Assembly: GCA_030265885.1 (NCBI GenBank)
Contig: JAJDGX010000008.1
Coordinates: 1 to 40,372, forward strand
Length of the DNA: 40,372 nucleotides
Reading direction: 5' to 3'
DNA from: Ruminococcaceae bacterium OttesenSCG-928-L11
Lineage (GTDB): Bacteria > Bacillota > Clostridia > Oscillospirales > Ruminococcaceae
Program-made: the position numbers and the translations under genes
Shown: positions 30,630 to 39,303 of the stretch, piece after piece
Layout: each line of letters starts with the position of its first letter
How positions within the stretch are numbered: the stretch's first letter is position 1
Notes under the pieces: model-generated
The model's database searches: none
What the model was told of the DNA's origin: nothing
Seen by the model: only the letters and a program-made list of their open reading frames with translations

Positions 30630-32927
30630 CTAATTCTTTTTCGCGGCCACGACCTCCCGGAACATGGTGGGGGTGAGGTTCTCCGATTTTTTGAAGGCGC
30701 GGGAGAAGTTCATGGCGGAGTTGTAGCCCACCGCCACCGCGATTTGGTGGACGCTCATATCGGTGTCTGTCAGCAGGCGCTTGGCCTCGTCCATGCGGAT
30801 TTTGGTGATGTATTGCAGCATGGACATGCCGGTTTCCTCTTTAAACAGGGCAAACATATGGGCCCTGGATTTGCGGAACCGATCGCTGATGCTTTCCACG
30901 CTGAGATTGGAGTCGCTGTAGTTTTCCGCGATGAAATCCAGCACCTCGTTGTTCAGCTTGTCGCCGGAGCGGGAGTGTTCCCGGGAAAAGGCGGCGCAGA
31001 CATCGCCCATAAACATGAGGATGTTCTTGCGGATCTCCTCGTTGCTGCGGGTCTCTGTCACCATGCGGGCAATGGAATCCGGCCCGTTGGCGGCGGAGGG
31101 CACGTGGGAAATCAGGGATGTGGTGCTGAGAACGGTGCCCAGCAAATCGAACAGCAGACAGTATTGCAGTTCCCGGCCGATGCCCGCATTGGCCTGCCAG
31201 ATCTGCTCGAAGGCGGCGACGGAGCGATCCTTGCTGCCGCTGACAATGGCGTTGTAGAGCCGTTTGTCATCCTCGGCCCCGTAGGAATACGCCGTGAGGC
31301 CCGTCGCATAGCCCGCTGTGTCCGGGTTGCACTCCACCCCGAATACCTGGCGATAGGTCAGCCGGTAGCGGGTTTGGTCGTACAGGGCGGAGACCTCCCC
31401 GATGTCCTGACTGGCGGGAGAGACATAGACAAAGGTGTCTGTTGCGGGAAACGCCTGGGTGATATGCTGGCGCAGGCTTTCTGAGAGAGTCTGCCAGGCA
31501 TCGGCGTTCGGCAGTTCCATGTTGAACACGAATACGGCGCTTTCCCCCATGGGGACAGCCCAGAAGTCGATGGTATCGCCGTGGGGCAACAGAGACGTGC
31601 GGAAGGCGGATTCCAGGGCGATGGCGTACTCCGGGTAGCGGAGCCACTGCTCGTCGGTTCCCGGGAAGGGGCCCTGCAGCAGCATAACCGCGAACCACTC
31701 CTTGCGGAAATAGCGCCGGAGCAGCGCCATGTCCTCCTCGCCGGCGCCCACGTTGTGAATGAGCAGCGCCAACAGGGTATCAAAAAGCCGGCTGTCCTGC
31801 TCCTTCAGCTGGTTGAGCATGGAGGTGTGGGCGGAGTGGGAGTCGGAGATGGCCGCCCGAATCACCGTGTATTCATCGGATTTTTGCTTGCGCTTGGGGG
31901 TGGCTCCCTCTTCGCCGGTCACGGCCAGCTCCATGATTTCCCGGATGGGCGTGTAGTTTTTGTACAGGAAGTTGGCCGTAAACAGGATACTGCCCAGCAC
32001 AATCACCGCCAGCCCCATGGCAAACAGATAATTCACGGTGCTGATGGCGCGCATGTAGGCGTCCCGGGGGGTTGCCAGCAGATAATCCACGTTGGCCCGC
32101 TCCGACGACAGGCCGGAAAACACGGTGCCGTCCGCTGCCTGGTATCGCTGAATCCGGGTGCCTGCGCGGACAAGCCGGTCGGCCACCGCTGCGTTGGCGG
32201 CGTTGATGATGGGCCGTTTGGGGATCACCGGTGTGCCGTCCCGCAGCAGCAGGTTCAGTTCGCAGGACAGCATGGTGTGGACACTGTCGAGCAGCTGGGT
32301 AACGGTGTCCATGTCAATCCATATCATTATAGTGGCGTTGAGGTCGATGGAAAAGAAGCTGGGAAGGGTGCGCAGGAACACAAGACCGCTTTCCCCGTCC
32401 CGGTAGGGCATGACCAGCATATCGTCGTTGTGCTGGCTCTTTACAACGGAAATCCACTCGTCAAAGGGCATGGCCGGATTGCTGTGGTACGCCTGGTAGA
32501 TGACCTGAGGCGGGGCGACGGTGCCCTCGCTGATAAAGAGATCCGCGTCCCAAAAATAGATGTAGATGCTGCGAATGTAGGAGCTGTAGCCGCAGTATTT
32601 GGCCAGCTTGTCCTGCAGCTGCTTCTTTAACAGGAAGTGACGGCTTGTCTCCCCCGACAGGGAATAGGCATTGAACTCCGGATCGGCGGAGATGGACTGG
32701 GTGATGGTGCGCACATCGTAGAAGCCCTTGTCCATCAGCTGCTGGATCTGGGTGAGCAGAACCTCGTTGTTTTGAATGGTCTGCCGCTTTGTGTTTTGAA
32801 TGTTGTACACAAAAAGCACCGCCCCGATGATCACAGGCACAATGGACAGGCTGATGCAGGAAACCAGCCAGCGCCTGCGGATCGCCCGGGGATATTGCCG
32901 TTCCTTTGATGTCACCGCTTTCGCCAT
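30630..32927 (-). CDS. Membrane-anchored AraC family regulator (second sugar locus)
   Basis: The 765-residue protein has a membrane segment at about residues 20-42, a predicted extracytoplasmic sensor region of about 250 residues and a second membrane segment near 300-325. A long cytoplasmic linker follows, and a C-terminal AraC DNA-binding domain (about 660-760) has two helix-turn-helix units, seen as LSVESISDRFRKSRAHMFAL and MSVHQIAVAVGYNSAMNFSR. This layout is common next to LplB-type importers in Firmicutes and suggests sensing of an extracellular sugar. The ATG follows AAGGGAGGTACGATAAT. It is divergent from the importer operon, whose promoter carries direct repeats suited to it. Confidence 0.92.
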   Translation of the reverse strand: MAKAVTSKERQYPRAIRRRWLVSCISLSIVPVIIGAVLFVYNIQNTKRQTIQNNEVLLTQIQQLMDKGFYDVRTITQSISADPEFNAYSLSGETSRHFLLKKQLQDKLAKYCGYSSYIRSIYIYFWDADLFISEGTVAPPQVIYQAYHSNPAMPFDEWISVVKSQHNDDMLVMPYRDGESGLVFLRTLPSFFSIDLNATIMIWIDMDTVTQLLDSVHTMLSCELNLLLRDGTPVIPKRPIINAANAAVADRLVRAGTRIQRYQAADGTVFSGLSSERANVDYLLATPRDAYMRAISTVNYLFAMGLAVIVLGSILFTANFLYKNYTPIREIMELAVTGEEGATPKRKQKSDEYTVIRAAISDSHSAHTSMLNQLKEQDSRLFDTLLALLIHNVGAGEEDMALLRRYFRKEWFAVMLLQGPFPGTDEQWLRYPEYAIALESAFRTSLLPHGDTIDFWAVPMGESAVFVFNMELPNADAWQTLSESLRQHITQAFPATDTFVYVSPASQDIGEVSALYDQTRYRLTYRQVFGVECNPDTAGYATGLTAYSYGAEDDKRLYNAIVSGSKDRSVAAFEQIWQANAGIGRELQYCLLFDLLGTVLSTTSLISHVPSAANGPDSIARMVTETRSNEEIRKNILMFMGDVCAAFSREHSRSGDKLNNEVLDFIAENYSDSNLSVESISDRFRKSRAHMFALFKEETGMSMLQYITKIRMDEAKRLLTDTDMSVHQIAVAVGYNSAMNFSRAFKKSENLTPTMFREVVAAKKN

Positions 32928-33093
32928 ATTATCGTACCTCCCTTGGAAGGCTTGCTCCGCCCGAATGGGGCATCTGTTTTTTTGCCCAAACGTTCGGTCG
33001 CTGTATACACAAAATAGTCACTGCTTTTCTGTCATCCTTTAACATTTTATCATATTCCACACAAAATGAATAGCGGAAACGGCGTCCAGTTGA

Positions 33094-33121
33094 ACATATT
33101 GCCTGCTAAAAGACATATTGC
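33094..33121 (+). promoter_or_regulatory. Direct repeats, candidate AraC-type activator site
   Basis: ACATATTGC occurs at 33094-33102 and again at 33113-33121, 19 bases apart in the same orientation. The second copy ends three bases before the -35 of the importer promoter. Tandem sites in this position are typical for AraC activators. Confidence 0.6.
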
Positions 33122-33124
33122 TTA

Positions 33125-33153
33125 TTGATAAAAACGCCCGAAATTGCTAGAAT
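33125..33153 (+). promoter_or_regulatory. Promoter of the second importer operon
   Basis: TTGATA (33125-33130), a 17-base spacer and TAGAAT (33148-33153) match the sigma-A consensus at five of six bases each. The start site would be near 33160, 40 bases before the first permease. Confidence 0.7.
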
Positions 33154-33178
33154 TCAAACAGAAATATCAGGCAATTTC
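33140..33178. repeat. Inverted repeat flanking the -10 and start site
   Basis: GAAATTGC (33140-33147) and GCAATTTC (33171-33178) are perfect reverse complements 23 bases apart, placed on both sides of the -10 and predicted start. The same octamer occurs at 19244-19251, upstream of the first importer, and as its complement at 23261-23268, upstream of the NagB-like gene. Confidence 0.5.
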
Positions 33179-33199
33179 AATAGAAAAGGGGATGAAACT

Positions 33200-34174
33200 G
33201 TGCAATCGGTAACAAAAAAGGCAGCATCCACGGGCACCGGCCGGGAAGCCGTGGATCAGAAGGCCCGCAGGCGAAGATACGCAATGCGCATGGCGCGCAA
33301 TCACTGGCAGCTGTACATATTGCTGGTGCTGCCTATCATCTATATCTTTATCTTTAAGTACATGCCCATGTACGGAATTCAGATTGCCTTCAAGCAGTAC
33401 AACCTTTCCCTGGGCATCACCGGCAGCGAGTGGGTGGGGCTCAAGTGGTTCCGGATGTTCTTTTCCTCGCAGCAGCTTCCCCGCCTGTTGGGGAACACCA
33501 TTTCCATCAGTCTCTACCAGCTGTTTGCCAGCTTTATCCCGCCGATTGTCATTGCCATCGCCCTCAACGAGATGCGCAATGCCTTCTTTAAGAAAACGGT
33601 GCAGCTTATCTCCTATATGCCCCACTTTTTGTCGGTGGTGGTTATCTGCGGCATTCTGCAGCAGGTGCTCTCCCTCAACGGTATGGTCAACAACCTGCTG
33701 GCGGGCATGGGGCTGGAGCGAATCCAGTTTCTTGGCAGGCCAAACATGTTCAAGCACATCTATGTCTGGTCCGGCATCTGGCAGAATGTGGGCTACAACG
33801 CCATCATTTACATCGCGGCGTTGTCGGGCATCAGCCCGGAGCTTCACGAGGCCGCCAAGGTGGACGGCGCCACCATCTGGCAGCGCATCTGGAATGTGGA
33901 TATCCCCGGCATTCTGCCCACGGCGGTTATCCTGCTCATCATGAACTCGGCCAATATTCTCAGCGTGGGCTTTGAAAAGGTGTTCCTGCTGCAAAACCCG
34001 CTGAATACACGGGCGTCGGACGTTATCTCCACCTATGTCTATCGCATCGGCATGGTCAACATGGAGTACAGTCTTTCCACGGCGGTGGGGCTGTTCCAGT
34101 CGGTGGTGTCGCTGACGATGCTCATCCTGGTCAACCGGATATCACGGAAGCTGTCGGATACCAGTCTTTGGTAA
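33200..34174 (+). CDS. Sugar ABC transporter permease, LplB type (second locus)
   Basis: The 324-residue permease begins its membrane core at NHWQLYILLVLPIIYIFIFK, carries the LplB-type YMPMYGIQIAFKQYN segment and has an EAA loop (ELHEAAKVDGATIWQR). About six helices are visible. The start is the GTG at 33200, eight bases after AAGGGG; upstream in-frame codons overlap the promoter and inverted repeat. It is the same length as the first-locus permease and similar in sequence throughout, so the two importers are paralogous. Confidence 0.92.
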   Translation: MQSVTKKAASTGTGREAVDQKARRRRYAMRMARNHWQLYILLVLPIIYIFIFKYMPMYGIQIAFKQYNLSLGITGSEWVGLKWFRMFFSSQQLPRLLGNTISISLYQLFASFIPPIVIAIALNEMRNAFFKKTVQLISYMPHFLSVVVICGILQQVLSLNGMVNNLLAGMGLERIQFLGRPNMFKHIYVWSGIWQNVGYNAIIYIAALSGISPELHEAAKVDGATIWQRIWNVDIPGILPTAVILLIMNSANILSVGFEKVFLLQNPLNTRASDVISTYVYRIGMVNMEYSLSTAVGLFQSVVSLTMLILVNRISRKLSDTSLW

Positions 34175-34208
34175 CGCCAAACCAAGATTCGGATAAGGAG
34201 GAATCATT

Positions 34209-35123
34209 ATGGCAAGTGCCCGCGCCAATCGAATCAAGGACTCCTCCAGCGACAGGCTGTTCCTGTTCCTGGATTGGTCGCTGCTCATCATCCTGGTGGT
34301 TGTGATCACCATTCCCCTGCTCAACGTGGTCAGCTCCTCTCTCAGCGCGCCGTCGGCCGTGGGGGCGGGAAAGGTCTTTCTACTGCCCAAGGGATTTAAC
34401 ATTGACGCCTACAAGGCCCTGACCAAGGAGAAGCAAATCCTTACCGGCTTTGGCAACACGCTGATTTACGCCATCGCCGGCACCTGTCTGAACGTGGTGA
34501 TGACGGTGATGTGCGCCTATCCCCTGTCCCGCCGGGAGCTGGTGGGCAAAAAGGGAATCATGTTTTACTTCACCTTCACCATGCTATTTTCCGGCGGTAT
34601 GATGCCGACGTATCTGCTCATCAAATCCCTGGGATTGACCAATACCCGGTGGGTCATGATACTGCCGGGGGCCATGACGGTCTATAATATGATCATCGCC
34701 CGCACATTCTTTATGAACACCATTCCCCAGGAAATGAACGAGGCCGCCGAAATTGACGGCGCCAGCGACATGCGGCTTATCTTTTCCATCGTGCTGCCCC
34801 TGTCCGCCCCGATTCTCGCGGTGCTGACCCTGTTTTACGCCGTGGGGCACTGGAACGCCTTCTTCGACTGCTTCCTCTACATCACCGACCCCAAGCTGTT
34901 CAACCTGCAGGTGGTGCTGCGAAACTTTATCGCCAACATCAAAGCCATGATGGACTCCAGCGGCATCACCGACTCCATCGCCGCCCAGCAGGATGTGGCC
35001 CTCTTTCAGGAGGTGCTCAAATACGCCATCATCGTCTTTACCAGCATCCCCATTCTCGTCGTCTATCCCTTTGTGCAGAAGTATTTTGTCAAGGGCGTCA
35101 TGATAGGCTCCCTGAAGGGATAG
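34209..35123 (+). CDS. Carbohydrate ABC transporter permease, YtcP type (second locus)
   Basis: The 304-residue partner permease has six predicted helices, the EAA-loop segment EMNEAAEIDGASDMRLIF and the same C-terminal pattern FVQKYFVKGVMIGSLKG as the first-locus protein. It starts 34 bases after the LplB-type gene behind AAGGAGGAATCATT. It should form the channel with that protein and use an ATPase encoded elsewhere. Confidence 0.92.
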   Translation: MASARANRIKDSSSDRLFLFLDWSLLIILVVVITIPLLNVVSSSLSAPSAVGAGKVFLLPKGFNIDAYKALTKEKQILTGFGNTLIYAIAGTCLNVVMTVMCAYPLSRRELVGKKGIMFYFTFTMLFSGGMMPTYLLIKSLGLTNTRWVMILPGAMTVYNMIIARTFFMNTIPQEMNEAAEIDGASDMRLIFSIVLPLSAPILAVLTLFYAVGHWNAFFDCFLYITDPKLFNLQVVLRNFIANIKAMMDSSGITDSIAAQQDVALFQEVLKYAIIVFTSIPILVVYPFVQKYFVKGVMIGSLKG

Positions 35124-35142
35124 CAGAGCAAACCGGCTCGTC

Positions 35143-35160
35143 CCTGCGCATAGGCGCAGG
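35143..35160 (+). other. Short hairpin between permease and binding-protein genes
   Basis: CCTGCGC (35143-35149) pairs with GCGCAGG (35154-35160) around ATAG. Only three T residues follow. It may set relative expression of the lipoprotein gene through processing or partial termination. Confidence 0.4.
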
Positions 35161-35205
35161 TTTCCATAGGCACACAGATACTACAAGATTAACAGGAGGT
35201 ATCCC

Positions 35206-36999
35206 ATGAAACGGCATTTTACCAGTATGGCCCTGATCGCGCTGTCCCTGCTGCTCGTCCTGTCGGCGTGCGGCACCGGGACAACAACCGGACAGAGCTC
35301 CGCTCCGTCATCTGCGGCATCTACCGCCGCATCCGCGTCCTCCACGGCGCCTGCAGCGTCCCAGACGGAAGCAGCTTCCGGCGGCTTCCAGTCCGACCCG
35401 AGGCTCAATGCACCCGGCGAGCTCCCCATCGTCAACGAGCCTGTCACCATCAAGATTATCTATTCCGCTACCAAGGACTTGAAGGAAAACTACGCGGCTA
35501 CCTACATCGAGGATAAGACAGGCGTCACCATCGACTGGCTTCTCTCCCCTGTGGATCAATACAAGGAAAAGCTGAACCTGATGCTGGCCAGCAGCGAGAA
35601 GGCCGACCTGATTATCCCCCCCAACAACACCGCCGCCCGCATCACCAAAATCGAGGAGTTTAAATACGCTTCTCAGGGGATGCTGGTTCCCATCAACGAC
35701 TTCATCGAGCACTCCAGCAAATTTGTGAAGGAGCTGTACGCCACCAACCCGGACTACTACACCACTGCCACCACACCGGACGGCAACATCTACTCCTTCC
35801 AGCGCATTTCCGAGCCCGGACGCGGCACCTACCACGGCACCGCCTCCTACAAAATGTGGATGAACCGCACCTGGCTGGACAATCTGGGCCTGAGTGTTCC
35901 CACCACCACCGAGGAATTCTATGAGGTGCTCAAGGCATTCAAGGAGCAGGACGCCAACGGAAACGGCGACCCCAACGATGAGATTCCTCTCAGCACCTGC
36001 ACCAAGGGCGCCAACGTCTCCATCGACGGCTTCCTGATGAACGCCTTTACCTACAACAACCCCAACCCCAACTCCACCACCCCCTACCTGCGCATCACCG
36101 ATGACGGCAAGGTGGAGGCCTCTGTCACTGTAGAGGATTACCGGGAAGGACTTCGCTATCTGAACCGCCTGTACAACGAAGGCCTTCTCTACCCCGACGC
36201 CTTCACCCAGGACAGGGCAACCCAGACCGCCCTCAACGAATCGGCGGATGTCGCACGCATCGGCGCGCTGCCCGCTCAGCACTGCGGTTATCTGGTCGCT
36301 TCTTTGACCGAATCTGACCGCTGGCTGGAATATGAGGCTCTCACGCCTCTCAAGGGTCCTAACGGCGTGCAGCTGACCCCCACCCCCCACGCCAACGAGG
36401 AATCCTGGCCCAGCGGCATGATCCCCGTCACCTCCGATCAGCCGGAAATCGCCTTCCGCTTTATCGACGCCATCTATGAGGATCAATTCACAAAGGTTAT
36501 CAACTACGGACAAGAGGGTGTGTCCTGGCGGAAAGCCGAATCGGGCGAGATGAGCCTGGACGGCAGCCCTGCCGACATCACCAGCATTGCCCTGGATACC
36601 TCAACAACAGAGGCGAACCTGACCCTGACCGGATTCCCCACCATCGCCATTGTCCCCACCAAAACCTCCTACAATCTGGATCCCAAGGCCCCCAACGGCG
36701 CGGGTCACGAGGTGGTTCTGTACCGGGCAACCGAAAAGATGGAGCCCTATAAGGTAAACGCGAAATACATCGTGCCCAACGTGTACTATGAGACCGACGA
36801 AAACGAGCGCATCAGCTCCTACAAGGCCACCATCAACCCCTATATCGAGGAATGCATCGCCCGCTTTATCACCGGCGACATGAACATCGAAAATGATTGG
36901 GACGGCTATCTGAAGGAGCTGGACAGCATGGGACTCAGCGATTATCTGAGCATCGTGCAGAACGGCTACGACCGGTATATCGACAGCACATCCAAATAA
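35206..36999 (+). CDS. Extracellular sugar-binding lipoprotein, LplA/AlgQ-like (second locus)
   Basis: The 597-residue solute-binding protein has a lipoprotein signal with lipobox LSAC (C22) and a Ser/Ala/Thr-rich linker to about residue 60. The calcium-loop segment DANGNGDPNDEIPL (249-262) corresponds to the loop in the first-locus protein. The ATG follows AACAGGAGGTATCCC. The two lipoproteins share only limited sequence beyond this loop and the C-terminal DWDGYLKELDSMGL pattern (DWDAYVAQLDALGV in the other), so they probably bind different ligands. Confidence 0.92.
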   Translation: MKRHFTSMALIALSLLLVLSACGTGTTTGQSSAPSSAASTAASASSTAPAASQTEAASGGFQSDPRLNAPGELPIVNEPVTIKIIYSATKDLKENYAATYIEDKTGVTIDWLLSPVDQYKEKLNLMLASSEKADLIIPPNNTAARITKIEEFKYASQGMLVPINDFIEHSSKFVKELYATNPDYYTTATTPDGNIYSFQRISEPGRGTYHGTASYKMWMNRTWLDNLGLSVPTTTEEFYEVLKAFKEQDANGNGDPNDEIPLSTCTKGANVSIDGFLMNAFTYNNPNPNSTTPYLRITDDGKVEASVTVEDYREGLRYLNRLYNEGLLYPDAFTQDRATQTALNESADVARIGALPAQHCGYLVASLTESDRWLEYEALTPLKGPNGVQLTPTPHANEESWPSGMIPVTSDQPEIAFRFIDAIYEDQFTKVINYGQEGVSWRKAESGEMSLDGSPADITSIALDTSTTEANLTLTGFPTIAIVPTKTSYNLDPKAPNGAGHEVVLYRATEKMEPYKVNAKYIVPNVYYETDENERISSYKATINPYIEECIARFITGDMNIENDWDGYLKELDSMGLSDYLSIVQNGYDRYIDSTSK

Positions 37000-37020
37000 C
37001 AGCCCTTATTACACAGCAAT

Positions 37021-37047
37021 GGAACCGGCGCGGAATGCGCCGGTTCC
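37021..37047 (+). other. GC-rich stem-loop after the second binding-protein gene
   Basis: GGAACCGGCGC (37021-37031) pairs perfectly with GCGCCGGTTCC (37037-37047) around five bases. There is no T-tract. It matches in place and form the hairpin at 23231-23261 after the first binding-protein gene. Confidence 0.6.
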
Positions 37048-37089
37048 CAGACTATATATGACAATGAAATCTGAAAGGTGTGAACCGGT

Positions 37090-39291
37090 TTGAAAACAGG
37101 CATTACCGAGCAAACAGCCCGGAAGCTGGTGGAAAAGGGCATTGCCCATTTGACCGCCCGGCCGACGCGGGTTCCCTCCGACACAGCGGTGGACACTCCC
37201 CTTCTCGGCAACGGCGACGTGGGCGCCGCTATTGCAGGTGACGGCTCCAGCCAGGTATTTCTTTTGGGGAAAAATGATTTCTGGACACAGGCCCATTTGG
37301 GAGAGACCTGGGAACAGCGCTCCAAGCGGCTGCTGGAGCGGGAGGGCAGGCGCAGCGGTTCCCGCATTGTGGCGGCGGGCTGGCTGCGGGTTGATATTCC
37401 GGAGCTGGCGGGGTGCAGCTACGACGCGTGGCAGGATCCCTGGCTGGCCGAGGTGCGGGCCACCTACCGCAAGGACGGCGCGGCGGCGGAGTACACCTCC
37501 TTCCTGTCCGCCGAGGAAAATACCCTTGTGGTGGAGGTAAAAAGCACCGGGGACTGCCCCCTCTCCCTCCACTTTACCACCATGCCGGGCCCCTACGGCA
37601 CCGATGAAATCTTCGCCTATGAGGACGGCATTCGCGACGACACCGTATTCACCGAGTACCCGGCGGATTATCAGGCGCATCCCGGGCGGCGGTGGGTGTT
37701 CACCAGCATCACCTGTGACAGAGACGCCCGCTATACCCCGGAAAAAATGGCCCACAAGGGCGCTCATCTGACTCTGCCGGCCGGAGAGGCTGTGCGCATT
37801 CTGCTGTCCATGGTCAGCGACCTGGACGCGGGAAGCCCGGAGGCCGCCAAGGAGGAGGCGCACCGTCTTTGTATTGCGGCCCGCACTAACTGGAAGGCAC
37901 TGCGGGACAGCCATCGCGCCTGGTGGCAGGAATTCTGGATGAAATCGATGGTGGAGACCGGCAACGACACTCTGGACAGCTTCTACTATGCCTCCTACTA
38001 CATACTGGCGTCCTCTGTGCGGCAGGGCAAGGTACCGCCGGGTCTGTTCGGGCCCTGGATCACCACCGACCGCTCCAAGTGGACGGGCTCCTACACCCTC
38101 AACTACAACTACGAATCCCCCTTCTTCCCCCTGTATACCGGGAACCGGGGCGAGCTGGCGGAGTCCTACATTGAGCCGCTGCTGGATATCATTCCGGTGG
38201 GTAAGCTGTACGCCAAGGAGAAATTCGACCGTCCCGGCATCTGCCTGCCTGTGGAGCTTGGCCCCTGGGGCATGGTGTGCTCCTCCATCTTCCATCACCA
38301 GAAGAGCAATGCGGCCTATTGCTGCTGCAACATCTTCATGCACTTCTACAGCACCCTGGATCTGGACTGGGCCAGGCGGGCGTATCCCTTTGTGCGGGAG
38401 GTCGCCGATTTCTGGGAGGCGGATCTGGTCTGGGAGGGCGACCGCTACAGTGTGGTGGGCGACTCTCTCCACGAGGTGTATTACCGGGAGGGCGGCGAGA
38501 AAAACAACTGTCACGCCCTTGGTCTCATCCGCATGGTGATGCGGGGCATTCTGGATATGAGCCGGGAACTGGATCTGGACGAGGACAAGCGGGAGAAGTG
38601 GGAGCACATTCTGACCCATCTGGCCCAGTTCCCCACCTTTGAGCGAAACGGCCAGACGGTGTTCCGCTTCAACGAGGACAACTACGCCTGGGCGGAACGG
38701 GCCAACGGCTCCTCCATCAAGCACATTTACCCCTTCAACTGCATCGGGCTGGATTCTCCGCCGGAGTTGCTGGAGATTGCCCGCAACACCGTCATCCAAA
38801 AGGATATCTTCGACAACGGCAACGCCTTCTGTGAGTACACGGTCATGTGTGCCCGGGTGGGTCGGGATCCCCAGCTGCTGTACGACAAACTCATCGAGCA
38901 GTGCGGCCTGCGCGCCATGCCCAACAAATACATCTGGCACGGCGGCGGTGGAATTGAGGACTGCGCCGGCGTGACAAGCGGCATCAACGAAATGATGATG
39001 CAAAGCCACGAAGGTGTCATCCGCATCTTCCCTGCCTGGCCCAAGGGCACGGACGCATCCTTCTATCGCCTGCGGGGCTATGGGGCGTTTCTGGTCAGCG
39101 CATCCATACGCGGCGACGTGGTAGATGCTGTGTGCATCGAGAGCGAAAAGGGCCTGGATTTGACGGTAGCGTTGCCGTGGGAGAAAGCAGTCATCACTGT
39201 CAACGGCACCGTTGTGCAGGATGCTGCCTCCGGCCGAGTGACGCTGACCACCAATCCGGGGGATGTCATTGACATCACACCCATACAGTAA
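37090..39291 (+). CDS. GH95-like glycoside hydrolase, cytoplasmic
   Basis: The 733-residue protein has an N-terminal beta domain (PLLGNGDVGAAIAGDGSSQV) and an alpha/alpha-barrel catalytic region. The segment WTGSYTLNYNYESPFFP (331-347) carries N338 and N340, in the arrangement of the catalytic Asn pair of GH95 alpha-L-fucosidases, written LNINTE there. The C-terminal part includes GGGIEDCAGVTSGINEMMMQ and VIRIFPAWPKG. There is no signal peptide, so it should act on imported oligosaccharide. The start is a TTG at 37090 behind AAAGGTGTGAACCGGT. Exact glycan specificity is unknown, and the broader GH95-related families include other activities. Confidence 0.75.
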   Translation: MKTGITEQTARKLVEKGIAHLTARPTRVPSDTAVDTPLLGNGDVGAAIAGDGSSQVFLLGKNDFWTQAHLGETWEQRSKRLLEREGRRSGSRIVAAGWLRVDIPELAGCSYDAWQDPWLAEVRATYRKDGAAAEYTSFLSAEENTLVVEVKSTGDCPLSLHFTTMPGPYGTDEIFAYEDGIRDDTVFTEYPADYQAHPGRRWVFTSITCDRDARYTPEKMAHKGAHLTLPAGEAVRILLSMVSDLDAGSPEAAKEEAHRLCIAARTNWKALRDSHRAWWQEFWMKSMVETGNDTLDSFYYASYYILASSVRQGKVPPGLFGPWITTDRSKWTGSYTLNYNYESPFFPLYTGNRGELAESYIEPLLDIIPVGKLYAKEKFDRPGICLPVELGPWGMVCSSIFHHQKSNAAYCCCNIFMHFYSTLDLDWARRAYPFVREVADFWEADLVWEGDRYSVVGDSLHEVYYREGGEKNNCHALGLIRMVMRGILDMSRELDLDEDKREKWEHILTHLAQFPTFERNGQTVFRFNEDNYAWAERANGSSIKHIYPFNCIGLDSPPELLEIARNTVIQKDIFDNGNAFCEYTVMCARVGRDPQLLYDKLIEQCGLRAMPNKYIWHGGGGIEDCAGVTSGINEMMMQSHEGVIRIFPAWPKGTDASFYRLRGYGAFLVSASIRGDVVDAVCIESEKGLDLTVALPWEKAVITVNGTVVQDAASGRVTLTTNPGDVIDITPIQ

Positions 39292-39303
39292 GGAGGAACA
39301 AAA

